Position numbers and translations under genes: made by a program
Shown here: positions 32,870 to 44,346 of the stretch, piece by piece
Position numbering within the stretch: position 1 is the stretch's first letter
How the letters are laid out: each line of letters opens with the position of its first letter
NCBI GenBank assembly: GCA_016744515.1
Contig: JADGEF010000007.1
Location: 1-64,000, forward strand
Direction of reading: 5' to 3'
DNA: 64,000 bases
Source: Marinifilaceae bacterium
Lineage (GTDB): Bacteria > Bacteroidota > Bacteroidia > Bacteroidales > Marinifilaceae
Notes under the pieces: generated by a model
What the model was told of the DNA's origin: nothing
The model's input: the letters and a program-made list of their open reading frames with translations, nothing else
Databases searched by the model: none

Positions 32870-35761
32870 ATGGCAACCGAAAAGTTTGTTTCCCGTCACA
32901 TTGGACCTCGTAATGAGGATATCAAAACAATGTTGGAAACTGTTGGCGCATCGTCATTAGATGCCCTAATTGAAGAAACAATCCCTTCTGATATTCGTCT
33001 AACTCAGCCTTTGGATCTTCCTGAAGCTTTAACTGAGAATGAATATTTAGCGAAAATTAAAGGTATTGCTGCTAAAAACAAATTATTCCGAACATTTATT
33101 GGTCAAGGATATTATGACACAATCACTCCTCCAGTAATTCTTCGTAACGTATTGGAAAACCCAGGATGGTATACGCCTTATACGCCATATCAAGCTGAGG
33201 TTTCTCAAGGTAGATTAGAAGCACTTTTGAACTTTCAAACAGTTGTTTTAGATCTAACTAAAATGGAATTAGCTAACAGTTCACTTCTTGATGAAGCAAC
33301 TGCTGTAGGTGAATCCATGTATATGATGCATAGTTTGCGTTCTAGAACGAAGAAAAAGGCTAATGCCAATACGCTTTTTGTTGACGAAAATATTTTTGCT
33401 CAAACATTAGACGTTCTTGTTACTCGTTCAAAACCTCTAGGTATTGACCTTATTATTGGAGATTACAAAACTTTCGAATTTACTGATGCAGTATTCGGAT
33501 CTATCATCCAATACCCTGCTGCTAACGGTAGTGTTGAAGATTACACTGAGTTCGTAGAGAAAGCACATGGAACTGATGCATTAGTTGCAGTTGCTGCTGA
33601 TCTTATGAGTTTAGCATTACTTACTGCTCCTGGTGAGTGGGGAGCTGATATCGTTGTGGGTTCTACTCAGCGTTTTGGTATTCCTATGGGGTATGGTGGT
33701 CCTCACGCAGCTTTCATGGCTTGTCGTGAAGCTTACAAACGTACTATTCCCGGACGTATCATTGGTGTTACTAAAGATGCTCAAGGGAACAGAGCAGTTC
33801 GTTTAGCTCTTCAAACTCGAGAGCAGCATATCAAACGTGAAAAAGCGACTTCAAATATCTGTACAGCTCAAGCTCTTTTAGCTACAATGGCTGGCTTTTA
33901 TGCGACTTATCACGGACAAAAAGGTATTAAGCGCATTGCTACACATATTCACTCAGCAGCTGGTTTCCTTTCAGAAGGATTAAAAGCATTGGGTTACACT
34001 CAAAATATCGAGAACTATTTCGATACGCTTGAGGTTGTATTACCTGCTGGTGTTTCAATAGAGGCTATTCGTACGGCAGCTCTTGCAAAAGAGATGAACT
34101 TCCGTTATATCAACAATACAACTATCGGTATTTCTACTGATGAGAAAATTAGCGATACAGAATTAAATGCCATCCTAAATATTTTCGCAAACGCAGCTAG
34201 CAAAGCTGAAGTTGCCGAAACAGCAATGGACGAGAAATTATATTTCGATGAGAAATTAGCTCGTAAAAGCGAATACCTAACATTAGATGTATTCAACCGC
34301 CACCATTCTGAAACAGCAATGATGCGTTATATCAAAAACCTTGAGAAGAAAGATATCGGACTAAACACTTCGATGATCTCTTTAGGTTCTTGTACTATGA
34401 AATTGAATGCTGCTGCTGAAATGCTACCTCTTAGCTGGCCTGAATTTGGTGGACTTCACCCATTCATTCCAACTAACCAAGCTGAAGGATATACGCAGAT
34501 CATTACAGAACTAGAAGACTGGTTGTCTAAAATCACAGGTTTTTCTGGATGTACACTTCAACCAAACTCTGGTGCTGCTGGTGAGTACACGGGTTTATTA
34601 GTTATTCGCGAGTACCACATATCTCGTGGCGAAGGTCATAGAAATGTAGTTCTAATTCCTGCTTCTGCTCATGGTACCAATCCTGCTTCTGTAACGATGT
34701 CAGGTATGAAAGTTGTGGTTGTTAAGTGTGATGAAAAAGGGAATGTAGATTTTGAAGATCTTAAAGCAAAAGCTGAGAAATTCAAAGAAGATTTATGTGC
34801 ATACATGATCACCTACCCTTCTACTCACGGTGTATTCGAAACAGGTATTAAAGAAATGATGAACTTGATTCACGAAAACGGTGGACAGGTTTATATGGAT
34901 GGTGCTAATATGAATGCTCAGGTTGGATTAACAAATCCAGGTGCAATTGGCGCTGACGTTTGTCACTTGAATCTACATAAAACATTTGCTATTCCTCACG
35001 GTGGTGGTGGTCCTGGTGTTGGTCCTATTGGTGTTGCTGAACACTTGGTTCAATTCTTACCTTCGCACAAAATAATTGAGACTGGTGGGAAAAATGCAAT
35101 TACTGCTGTAGCTGCTGCTCCTTTCGGATCGGCTAGTGTATTGCCAATTACTTACGGTTATATCGCAATGTTGGGTACTGACGGTTTAGAGCAAGTAACT
35201 AAGATGGCTATCTTAAACGCCAACTACCTTGCTTCTTCATTCGAAAAACTTGGTTTCAAAATTCTTTACAAAGGAAATAAAGGTCGTGTTGGTCACGAAA
35301 TGATTTTCGACTGTAGAGAGTTCAATAAATCTGTTGGGATTACTGATGGTGATATTGCTAAGCGCTTAATGGACTACGGTTTCCATGCGCCTACTCTTTC
35401 ATTCCCAGTGCACGGAACACTTATGGTAGAGCCTACTGAAAGTGAGCCACTAGAAGAACTTGATCGTTTCGTTGAAGCATTGGCTAGAATCAATGGAGAG
35501 ATGAAAGAGATTGAAGATGGTGTAGCTGATGCTCAAGACAACGTTCTTAAGCATGCGCCACATACACATATGGTATTAACTGCTGATGAGTGGAACCATT
35601 CATATTCTCGTAAAAAAGCAGCTTATCCATTAGAGTGGGTTGCTGATAACAAATTCTGGCCTGCAGTATCTCGTGTTGATGATGCACACGGTGACAGAAA
35701 CTTGATGTGTACTTGTGCACCTCTTGAAAACTATATTGATGAGCATGTTGAGGTAGAATAA
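32870..35761 (+). CDS. gcvP: glycine dehydrogenase (aminomethyl-transferring)
   Basis: Full-length P-protein including [22 protein letters not shown]. Confidence 0.99.
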   Translation: MATEKFVSRHIGPRNEDIKTMLETVGASSLDALIEETIPSDIRLTQPLDLPEALTENEYLAKIKGIAAKNKLFRTFIGQGYYDTITPPVILRNVLENPGWYTPYTPYQAEVSQGRLEALLNFQTVVLDLTKMELANSSLLDEATAVGESMYMMHSLRSRTKKKANANTLFVDENIFAQTLDVLVTRSKPLGIDLIIGDYKTFEFTDAVFGSIIQYPAANGSVEDYTEFVEKAHGTDALVAVAADLMSLALLTAPGEWGADIVVGSTQRFGIPMGYGGPHAAFMACREAYKRTIPGRIIGVTKDAQGNRAVRLALQTREQHIKREKATSNICTAQALLATMAGFYATYHGQKGIKRIATHIHSAAGFLSEGLKALGYTQNIENYFDTLEVVLPAGVSIEAIRTAALAKEMNFRYINNTTIGISTDEKISDTELNAILNIFANAASKAEVAETAMDEKLYFDEKLARKSEYLTLDVFNRHHSETAMMRYIKNLEKKDIGLNTSMISLGSCTMKLNAAAEMLPLSWPEFGGLHPFIPTNQAEGYTQIITELEDWLSKITGFSGCTLQPNSGAAGEYTGLLVIREYHISRGEGHRNVVLIPASAHGTNPASVTMSGMKVVVVKCDEKGNVDFEDLKAKAEKFKEDLCAYMITYPSTHGVFETGIKEMMNLIHENGGQVYMDGANMNAQVGLTNPGAIGADVCHLNLHKTFAIPHGGGGPGVGPIGVAEHLVQFLPSHKIIETGGKNAITAVAAAPFGSASVLPITYGYIAMLGTDGLEQVTKMAILNANYLASSFEKLGFKILYKGNKGRVGHEMIFDCREFNKSVGITDGDIAKRLMDYGFHAPTLSFPVHGTLMVEPTESEPLEELDRFVEALARINGEMKEIEDGVADAQDNVLKHAPHTHMVLTADEWNHSYSRKKAAYPLEWVADNKFWPAVSRVDDAHGDRNLMCTCAPLENYIDEHVEVE

Positions 35762-35792
35762 ATCGGCCTCACAGTTTATAATACAAACCAAA

Positions 35793-35828
35793 TAAGGATG
35801 CTCACAGAGAGCATCCTTATTTTTTTAT
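35793..35828. terminator. bidirectional terminator after gcvP
   Basis: AATAAGGATGCTC...GAGCATCCTTATT; copies at 46298 and 47143. Confidence 0.85.
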
Positions 35829-35990
35829 CAACATTCGAATTGGGCTAATAAAATCGCTTTTCAAACGCAATATCATCTACCAACTATCCCAGAATCGCCC
35901 TAAAAAAGATTTCTTTTTACAAATAAACAAGCTCGGGACAAGCCTCTAGGAATCTTAAATTCTATTGATCAAGCAACTATAATCATTATA

Positions 35991-38105
35991 TTACTTTACT
36001 ATTTTGAATAGTTGGCGACTATCTTCAGTTGTTACTTCTACAACATATAGTCCTTTATTGAGATTTTCTACATTTATGTTTACCCTGTTAGAATTCCCCT
36101 TATTTCTTACAAGAATAACTTGACCTAAACTGGTAATTAAACGAACTTTATGTATTAAGGAATTATCTGACTGAATAGTTAGAATTGATGATACTGGATT
36201 TGGGAATACTTTAATATTTTTAACAGCCGCTGGCTGTTCTACGGATAATATAACAGAGCTAATAGCCACGCCATAATCCTCTAATTCACCACTTTCGAAT
36301 ACTGCACAAGGATCATTCGAATCTAAATTAGAATCGCCTGTTTTGAATTTAGTAAAAACACGAAGTCCAGTATGCTTTTCGGTCGTTGCATTCATGGGTA
36401 TAATTACTTGCTTTGTAAAGGTATAATCACCTTTATTATTTGCATCGGTAAATGTCATGCTGTGTTCCATTATCAATTCATCACTGTCAAACATAAAATC
36501 GCCATTATAATCGAGCCATGCCAGAATAATGTATGAATCTGATGCTCCTGTTTTATATTTATTTAGGGTAACGCTTAAATCATATGTTTCTCCTAAATTT
36601 ACTTGTGCAATATAATTTTCGGAATAGTTATTATACGTACCATCGGAAACCACAGCTGATGTATTATTAATGTTAGCAAACTTAATATTTGAGATACCAG
36701 CATATAATTGATATTCAGATTGAGGAGTACAGTATTGAGTATATTTATCAAGGAAATTAATAGCAAAATTATCGACGTGCGTACTTTTTATTTCATCGAT
36801 ATTTAAGGTAAAGGCTCCTTGAAGAAATTCGATTGTTAGGTCAGTAATTGAATTATTTAATTCATGATTTGTTGCAGCCCCTGTAATTTCAATGCTTGCT
36901 TTAGTTTCTGTTGTACGTGTAATGGTTACGTTTAAGCCTTGAGGAACATTATAGATCTTGTAATGAGTATTAGCTACAAATGTTTCATTCGTATATTCGA
37001 CACCTCCAATTAAAGATGCAGTAAGTGTTGTAGATATATTTCCTTCGTTACTAAAATCTTCTTCAAAAATAAAGGAATTATACACTACCGATTCACCTGC
37101 ATCAAAGCCATTGTTAACACCTGTAGCTATGAGATTATCATTTTGCCATAATGTTATACGCGAGCTGTGTTGCATAGCTGCTTCCATACGAATTACCTGA
37201 TCTTGAGTAAACATTTGGTAGTCGTCGGTGTAATTCATGAAATTTTGTGTATTGGTGTAATTGCCTTCACAGTTTTTTTCATCAATACCCATTTGTGAAT
37301 CGCCTGCTGCTGGCGTATCGTTACAATTATCACCACCTCCACTTTCAGGGCACCCCCCCGAGAAAGTATGTGCTAAATTAAAAAAATGTCCAAATTCATG
37401 CGTTAGAATTCTCCTGAAGTTATCATTGGTATTATTACCTAAATATCTACCATTATAAACTACTCTTGACAACTGATTGTCACTCATCCTCTTGTTAGGA
37501 TACCATGCTACTCCCGAATTATACAAATCACCATCATCATACAAGTCATTCATAATATATACATTCATGTATTTTTCGTTATCCCATGCGTATTTTTGTA
37601 TTTTGTCATCGTAATTATTACCATTACCAAAGCCGCTAACTTCTGGATAAAACATTACACCAGTACAAATATTACCCTGAGTATCAATCTGTGCTAATCG
37701 AAATTCTATATCAATACAATCAACAATATCTTCGAATCGCGTGTGTATCTGATTCTGACCAGTTGATATACCTGCAAAATCGTTATTGGTGCGTTGCAAG
37801 GCGTCTTTAATAAGCTCAAAATCGACTAATTTACCGCTTTGATAAGAGCCAAAAACATGAAAAACTACTGGGATAATGTACTTCTGTGAATTCGCAGACT
37901 TTAGCTTTGCAGATTTTAAATTTTTAATCAGAGCATTTTGCGCTTTTTTCGATTGAATATGCTCTTGATAAGCCTTAGGATGGGTTTTGAAAAAAATTCC
38001 TTGTTGTGTTTCTATCTGACATTTATGCTCTTGCCCGTAACCACTTCTATTACAGCAAAATATCATTCCTATTAAAATAATCAAATATACAATTGTTTTT
38101 TTCAT
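35991..38105 (-). CDS. secreted M43-family metalloprotease with GEVED-like domain and T9SS C-terminal sorting domain
   Basis: HEFGHFFNLAHTF zinc motif; DYNGDFMFDSDEL module; C-terminal IKVFPNPVSSILTI...GLYVVEVTTEDSRQLFKIVK. Confidence 0.88.
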   Translation of the reverse strand: MKKTIVYLIILIGMIFCCNRSGYGQEHKCQIETQQGIFFKTHPKAYQEHIQSKKAQNALIKNLKSAKLKSANSQKYIIPVVFHVFGSYQSGKLVDFELIKDALQRTNNDFAGISTGQNQIHTRFEDIVDCIDIEFRLAQIDTQGNICTGVMFYPEVSGFGNGNNYDDKIQKYAWDNEKYMNVYIMNDLYDDGDLYNSGVAWYPNKRMSDNQLSRVVYNGRYLGNNTNDNFRRILTHEFGHFFNLAHTFSGGCPESGGGDNCNDTPAAGDSQMGIDEKNCEGNYTNTQNFMNYTDDYQMFTQDQVIRMEAAMQHSSRITLWQNDNLIATGVNNGFDAGESVVYNSFIFEEDFSNEGNISTTLTASLIGGVEYTNETFVANTHYKIYNVPQGLNVTITRTTETKASIEITGAATNHELNNSITDLTIEFLQGAFTLNIDEIKSTHVDNFAINFLDKYTQYCTPQSEYQLYAGISNIKFANINNTSAVVSDGTYNNYSENYIAQVNLGETYDLSVTLNKYKTGASDSYIILAWLDYNGDFMFDSDELIMEHSMTFTDANNKGDYTFTKQVIIPMNATTEKHTGLRVFTKFKTGDSNLDSNDPCAVFESGELEDYGVAISSVILSVEQPAAVKNIKVFPNPVSSILTIQSDNSLIHKVRLITSLGQVILVRNKGNSNRVNINVENLNKGLYVVEVTTEDSRQLFKIVK

Positions 38106-38248
38106 AACTAATAAGAAATTATTTTTTTTGAAAATCTATATGATTTGAGTTCTTGATATAGAAAGTACATTAAAATTTAAGATGATTAAAAAAGGTGGTA
38201 TCAGAGTCCTGATACCACCTCTTAAATATAAACATCAAGCAATTCCCT

Positions 38249-39262
38249 TTATTTTAAAGTGTAATTCATGTCAATCCAATGACCACTATCAGCATTACCG
38301 AAACCATTAACCATTTTATTACCAGGTTCAAAGTACAGTCCAAAACGAACACGAGACTTACTAACAGCATCTGTTGGAACATTAACAGTTATAGAAAAAG
38401 TTTCTATACCATCTGCTACCCATAGTTGTGAAAAGAGCTGCTCATTAACATCATCAAAGTCACCATCACCATTCCAATCAACAAATACATCTGCCATGTA
38501 CTTATCACCTTTTCCTGTATCACTCTGATTAACTGAGAATTCTAACACAGACTCACCTTTTGTTATGCTTAAATTTTCATCAAGTTTCATATTGTACCAC
38601 GAATTAGTACTCTTTTGAGTATAATCTAATTCACCCCATTTAATAGCTTCGATAGTTGCGTAAGGAGTATATGATGGATCTGGGTACATGTAATCGTATA
38701 CATTAAGTGTGAACAATGCATAGACATCACCAACCGATCCTTTTACAGCCACACTACCAGCTTTAAGGCCTGTAAAAGTACCATTTTCAGCATCAATTGT
38801 TAATATATCATTAGCTTCATATGTATAAATAGGTTTAACAACAGTTCCCTCAGGATCAACCATATACTCTATAGCTACTGTTTTATTAATAGCAGCCCAA
38901 CCATTACCAAACTCTATTTCATTAATAAGAGGGATAGGCTCAGTTACTGTAACAACACAATTACCAATAATACCATCAACAGTAGCTGTTATTGTTGCCT
39001 CTCCATTTAATACACCAGTTACCATACCTGTGGCACTAACGCTTGCAATAGTGACATCAGATGATGTCCATGCCACAATCGACTCAACAGTTGTTGGTAA
39101 TACAATTGCATTTAATTGTGTTTGATCACCTATAACAATACCCACTGCTGTAGGATCTACTGTTATTGTCTCAGCTGTAATAATGGCGACATCATCATCA
39201 TCAGAACACTGCACAAAACATACGGCGATAAATAATATCGCTAATAATCTCAAATTTTTCAT
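38249..39262 (-). CDS. lipoprotein with Big_2 Ig-like domain and GEVED-like module
   Basis: Lipobox FVQCSDDDD; ITVDPTAVGIVIGDQTQLNAIVLPTTV...VTGVLNGEATITATVDG; DWNGDGDFDDVNEQ. Confidence 0.8.
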   Translation of the reverse strand: MKNLRLLAILFIAVCFVQCSDDDDVAIITAETITVDPTAVGIVIGDQTQLNAIVLPTTVESIVAWTSSDVTIASVSATGMVTGVLNGEATITATVDGIIGNCVVTVTEPIPLINEIEFGNGWAAINKTVAIEYMVDPEGTVVKPIYTYEANDILTIDAENGTFTGLKAGSVAVKGSVGDVYALFTLNVYDYMYPDPSYTPYATIEAIKWGELDYTQKSTNSWYNMKLDENLSITKGESVLEFSVNQSDTGKGDKYMADVFVDWNGDGDFDDVNEQLFSQLWVADGIETFSITVNVPTDAVSKSRVRFGLYFEPGNKMVNGFGNADSGHWIDMNYTLK

Positions 39263-39328
39263 ACTCTTAAATAGTTAATTAAAAATGAATTGTTTTTTAT
39301 GGTTTAATAAGTGTGTGCTTTTTGGCAC

Positions 39329-40795
39329 TTACAGTTTAGTATTAGTATCAATTTCTTTTTGCGGTATTGGCCAAAAAGGAACGGGCTCAGTTTTAAAATC
39401 AGTTTTATTATTAATCCCGAGTAAATCCCATCGCATTAAATCCATTAAACGCTCACCTTCGAAGGATAGTTCCATTATTCTTTCGTGACGCAATACAGCC
39501 ATCAAATCATCCGAAGAATCTACATCGGGCATATTAGCTCTACTTCGTACTTTATTAATTAAAGGAATTGCTTTAGACGACTCGTTATTACTAACATAGG
39601 CCTCTGCCAGAGAGAGTAATACATTTGCATAGCGCATTTTTATAATGTTAAAATCACTTTGAAATGAGTTACTCTTTTGTGGTACATCACGATGCATATA
39701 CTTTCTGAGATATAAACGTTTAACGCCTCCATCTTCGTACGACTCAGGAAAGGCCTCTTGATAGGTTTGCCCATATACATCATCAGATTCAGGAGAGAAT
39801 AAAAACCAATATAATCTTGCATCATATTTACCATTACTAGCAATCTCACCTTCTTTTTTAGCTTCTTTATAATAAAAATCAGATGCTTCGATACTGCCCC
39901 ATCCGCCAAATTTTTTAGGAGCTGTATAATGTCCAAGATCACTACCCAACCATCGTCCACCACTCTCATTTTTAGTGTAGTTAACTTCAAATATACTTTC
40001 TTCAGAATGTTTATTCTTTCCAACAAACATGCTCAAAGGATCATCTATCAGATCGTATTTATTCAGAGCTTTAACAGCTTCGTAATTTAAGATAGCCTTT
40101 TGATGATTCTTTAAGTTTAAATAAGTATTACCCGCAAAAGCATACGCAGCACCTTTAGTTGCTCTACCTTTATTGTATGAGTCATAACTTTTAGGTAAAT
40201 CAACAGCTGCCAATTCAAATTCGTTGGCAATTATCTCTAAGGTAAGAATACGCTCGTTCAAGGGCTGCGAAAGTTCTTTGGCACTATTTACATACTTATC
40301 TCTATAAATAATTTTTTCCCAATGCGTCAACAACTTATAATGATAGAAAGCTCTCAGAAATCGTGCTTCTCCAATAACTTGTTTTTTATAATCATCGGAA
40401 ACATCCAGTTCTTTAATGTTTAGGTTATCAATAATTTGATTCGCATACATTATCCCACTATAGTAATGATACCAATAGTTGGATATAGACATGTTTTTTG
40501 ATTTTACTGTAAAATTTTTGATGTTGATCCATTCAGGATAATTAGATACAGCATCAGATCCAGGCTTTGTGCAATCACTTGCATAAAAATTACCTGTCAT
40601 AAAAGTTTCAGTGGTAAGGTAATACTCGGGACTTAACATTGTGTATGCTGCTGCTAGCGCAGCTTCACAATCGGTTGTATCTCTAAAAAAAATATCTGTA
40701 GTTAACGAATCAGGACTCGTTTGAGTAAGAAATTCATCATCGTTACAAGATGTAATTGTAAGAACAACTAATATTATGTAGACTAAATTTTTCAT
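39329..40795 (-). CDS. SusD/RagB-family lipoprotein
   Basis: Lipobox TSCNDDEFL; RFLRAFYHYKLL; NKVRSRANMPDV. Confidence 0.95.
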   Translation of the reverse strand: MKNLVYIILVVLTITSCNDDEFLTQTSPDSLTTDIFFRDTTDCEAALAAAYTMLSPEYYLTTETFMTGNFYASDCTKPGSDAVSNYPEWINIKNFTVKSKNMSISNYWYHYYSGIMYANQIIDNLNIKELDVSDDYKKQVIGEARFLRAFYHYKLLTHWEKIIYRDKYVNSAKELSQPLNERILTLEIIANEFELAAVDLPKSYDSYNKGRATKGAAYAFAGNTYLNLKNHQKAILNYEAVKALNKYDLIDDPLSMFVGKNKHSEESIFEVNYTKNESGGRWLGSDLGHYTAPKKFGGWGSIEASDFYYKEAKKEGEIASNGKYDARLYWFLFSPESDDVYGQTYQEAFPESYEDGGVKRLYLRKYMHRDVPQKSNSFQSDFNIIKMRYANVLLSLAEAYVSNNESSKAIPLINKVRSRANMPDVDSSDDLMAVLRHERIMELSFEGERLMDLMRWDLLGINNKTDFKTEPVPFWPIPQKEIDTNTKL

Positions 40796-40836
40796 TTAAT
40801 TTTTATTTTGGTTTCATTCAAGATATTAAGCCTTGA

Positions 40837-43800
40837 TTAGAAAGTAATTTGAACCCCCATTAAAAATGATTTTGTCATTGGATACGAATTAAGATCCAAG
40901 CCAGGAGACCAAACACTACTACTGCCAACCTCAGGGTCGAGACCAGAATAATTAGTGAAGGTTAATAAGTTTTGTCCACTTATATAAAATCTACATCTAT
41001 CTATAGCCACGGCAGACGATATGCCTTTGGGTAAAGTATAACCCAATTGTATATTTCTTAATCGCAGATAGTCACCATCTTCTAAGAATCTGGTACTAGC
41101 TCTATTGTTTTCGTTGGGGTCGCCATAAACAGCGCGAGGCATATTAGTATCAGTATTATTTATTGTCCAAGCATTAATTGCGGACACACCATAATTTCGG
41201 AACTCCGACATACCTTCAAAATTCACTCTGTTTCCGTTATAAATTTTATTATCACCCACACCAGTCCATAGCATGGAAAAATCAAAATCTTCGTAATCAA
41301 GATTCATATTTATACTGTATTCAAATGAAGGGATACCCGAACCACTATTAATTTGATCTTTAGAATCAAGAATACCATCCTTATTCACATCAACGAACCT
41401 TATATCTCCAGCTCTTGCATTTGTTTGAAGTATTACGTCCTGTCCATCAACATTAGATACGTGGGTGTTTACTTCTTCATTAGATTGAAAGATGCCATCT
41501 GTTTGATATAGATAGAATGAACCAATACTTTTACCTACCATGGTACGAGTAGTTGGCAAACCATTTACATAGCCTCCATAAATTGTTTCCTCTGCCGAAC
41601 CTAATGCGAGTACCTCATTTTTAATAGTTGTAAGAGTGGTATTTATAGAATAGTTTAATTTGCCAATCTTACTTTTGTATCCTAGTTCTAATTCAATCCC
41701 TTTATTTTTAACTCTTCCTGCATTAATAATTGGATCCCAGACTCCACCACTTGGCGACACAGGTTTGCTAACTAGCATGTCAGAGGTAAGCTTACTGTAA
41801 TAATTAAAATTTGTTGTTAATGATCCTTTAAACATGGCTAGATCAAAACCGAAATTCATTGTCTCACTTGCTTCCCAGTGTAAGTCATCATTTTTCAGAC
41901 TTTTAGCAATGGCAGCTCCCCAGTGCGACTCATTCTCTCCAACTCCTCTTATATAGAACCAATTATTTGTTTGCTCCCAATTCCAACTAGGATCATAGGT
42001 TGATATTAAGGCTTGATAGCCATAATTACCCAAGGTTATTTCGTTACCAAGTTTACCCCATGAGCCACGTATCTTGAAGTCATAGATCCATTCAATATCT
42101 TTCAGAAAATCCTCTTGTTTAACTCTCCATGCAGCCGAAAATGATGGAAACACACCATATCTACTTTTTTCTCCAAATTTTGACGATCCATCTCTACGCA
42201 CCGTAGCTTGCACTATATACTTATTATCATAACTATAATGCAAACGCCCCAATTGGGATGCTCTTGTATAGGTGTAATTACTTCCCGAAACACTAGGTGT
42301 TCCACCTTGTCCTCCATTTAATGTATCAAAGTTATCATCTAAAAAACCAGCTCGTTTATCACCTTGTTTACCAGTTATAGAAGCATCCATCCATCTATTT
42401 GTTTCGGTATTACGTGTATAGGCAAGCATTAATTTTAGAGCATGTTTATCAATTGTTGTACTGTAATTAATAATCGTTTCTATCATTTCCTGTCGCCAAT
42501 TCGAGTCCGAATTACTTACAGACGGGTAGTCATTTAAATTTGTTTTAGGATCAGCAGTAAACCTTGTACTGTGGTAGTACCCAAACTCGTCTTTATTATT
42601 AATACCAGCAACTAATCTAAAAACCAAACCTTTCAAAGGTTCAAGAGAAGCATTAATATTACCACTAAAATAATGCGTTGTACTGTAGTTGTTAACGTTA
42701 TCATGTAATGCCATTACATTAGCATTCGATGGCATATTTAATCCTACCAAGGCAAGACCATAACCACTAGGAGCATTTTCATCATAAATTGGCACCATCG
42801 GGTTCATCTGATACATCTCTTTTATGTTGTAAGTTTTGTAATCTTTCTTACTCTCGGCGTACGACAGATTACCCGATAACTTAAATATGCCTTCTTCTAT
42901 ATTCATTTTAGCGCGTACTGTTTGTTTTTCAAAAGCACTGCCTCGCATAATTCCTTCTTCATCAATAGTAGATGCACTTAGGAGGTAAGTTATTTTATCA
43001 GATCCACCACTCAATGCAATACTATGATTTTGCATTAAAGCATCTTTAAACATGGCATCTTGCCAATCAGTATCGTTTTTTGGTATCTCACCATTTAAAT
43101 ATGAACTTATGAATAAAGGCAATGTTTGTCCTGCATTTACTGCAACTTGAGTTGAAACCTGTAGATATTCTTCAGTATTTGTTAAATCTTGAAAGCCAGC
43201 AGCTCTAGTTAGTCCAAAAGAAGAATTAATATCAACCTTTAATTTCCCATTTTTACGACCACCTTTTGTTGTTATAATAATAACACCATTGGCAGCACGC
43301 GATCCATAGATGGCAGCAGCTGCACCATCTTTCAATATTTCCATAGATTCAATATCATCTGGATTGATTAGGAACATGCTTCCTGGTAAACCATCAACAA
43401 TATACAAGGGCGTATTATTCCCAACAGTACCAACTCCTCTAATCTTTATATCTACTCCACCTCCAGGTTCACCACTAATTCTTTTAACACTAACACCAGC
43501 TACCCGTCCTTGAAGAGCCTCTACAGGGTTTGTTGTTTTGATTTTACTCAATTCATCACCTTTAATTGATGCAATAGCGGTTGTTAAGTCACTTTTTTTC
43601 TGAACACCATACCCAATAGCTATAATTTCGTCAAGACCAACTGACTCATTAGTCATTTTAATGTTAATTACATTACGTTTGTTAGCTGTTATTTTTTGAG
43701 TAACAAAACCTAAACTTGAAAACTCTAATACAACATTATCTTTTGTGTCAAGCCCAAGAGAATAACGACCTTCAAGATTTGATGTGGTTCCAATGGTAGT

Positions 43801-44271
43801 ACCTTTCATACTAATGGCAACAAAAGGCAGTGGTTCACCTTTACTATCACTAATAGTACCAGTAATAACGTATTTCTTCTGAACCGTATTTTTTACGTCT
43901 TCAATAATGTTCTTTTTATACAACACTATATTATCAAACTTAACCTTGTAGTTTAAGTTTGTTCCCTTTAAGCATGCGTCTAATAAATCTTCTAATGTGG
44001 CATCAGATAGATCTACATTAACCACCATTTGTTTATTAATATCATCTTGACTGTAAAAAAACACACGGTCAGAGAATGATTGTAGCTTAGACAATGCTTC
44101 TTCCATATTAGCATTGTAGAGTTGTAACGAATATTTTCCATTCTGTGAAAATGATTTAGCAGATACTGAAATTACACACATGAATAACACAAACACAGTC
44201 AGTTTCATAACTCGGATAATTTTTACACAACTCTCTTTCTTATGAGAATCGTTGAACCATTTTTTTTTCAT
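40837..44271 (-). CDS. SusC/RagA-family TonB-linked outer-membrane protein with STN domain
   Basis: STN-like N-terminus, carboxypeptidase-regulatory-like domain, plug motif and ITF C-terminus. Confidence 0.96.
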   Translation of the reverse strand: MKKKWFNDSHKKESCVKIIRVMKLTVFVLFMCVISVSAKSFSQNGKYSLQLYNANMEEALSKLQSFSDRVFFYSQDDINKQMVVNVDLSDATLEDLLDACLKGTNLNYKVKFDNIVLYKKNIIEDVKNTVQKKYVITGTISDSKGEPLPFVAISMKGTTIGTTSNLEGRYSLGLDTKDNVVLEFSSLGFVTQKITANKRNVINIKMTNESVGLDEIIAIGYGVQKKSDLTTAIASIKGDELSKIKTTNPVEALQGRVAGVSVKRISGEPGGGVDIKIRGVGTVGNNTPLYIVDGLPGSMFLINPDDIESMEILKDGAAAAIYGSRAANGVIIITTKGGRKNGKLKVDINSSFGLTRAAGFQDLTNTEEYLQVSTQVAVNAGQTLPLFISSYLNGEIPKNDTDWQDAMFKDALMQNHSIALSGGSDKITYLLSASTIDEEGIMRGSAFEKQTVRAKMNIEEGIFKLSGNLSYAESKKDYKTYNIKEMYQMNPMVPIYDENAPSGYGLALVGLNMPSNANVMALHDNVNNYSTTHYFSGNINASLEPLKGLVFRLVAGINNKDEFGYYHSTRFTADPKTNLNDYPSVSNSDSNWRQEMIETIINYSTTIDKHALKLMLAYTRNTETNRWMDASITGKQGDKRAGFLDDNFDTLNGGQGGTPSVSGSNYTYTRASQLGRLHYSYDNKYIVQATVRRDGSSKFGEKSRYGVFPSFSAAWRVKQEDFLKDIEWIYDFKIRGSWGKLGNEITLGNYGYQALISTYDPSWNWEQTNNWFYIRGVGENESHWGAAIAKSLKNDDLHWEASETMNFGFDLAMFKGSLTTNFNYYSKLTSDMLVSKPVSPSGGVWDPIINAGRVKNKGIELELGYKSKIGKLNYSINTTLTTIKNEVLALGSAEETIYGGYVNGLPTTRTMVGKSIGSFYLYQTDGIFQSNEEVNTHVSNVDGQDVILQTNARAGDIRFVDVNKDGILDSKDQINSGSGIPSFEYSINMNLDYEDFDFSMLWTGVGDNKIYNGNRVNFEGMSEFRNYGVSAINAWTINNTDTNMPRAVYGDPNENNRASTRFLEDGDYLRLRNIQLGYTLPKGISSAVAIDRCRFYISGQNLLTFTNYSGLDPEVGSSSVWSPGLDLNSYPMTKSFLMGVQITF

Positions 44272-44346
44272 AAATTTGTATTTGTAATTTTATAAAACTG
44301 ATTGTTTTTAAGGCAACTTGTATTTGCAGTACGGGTTGCTTTTTTT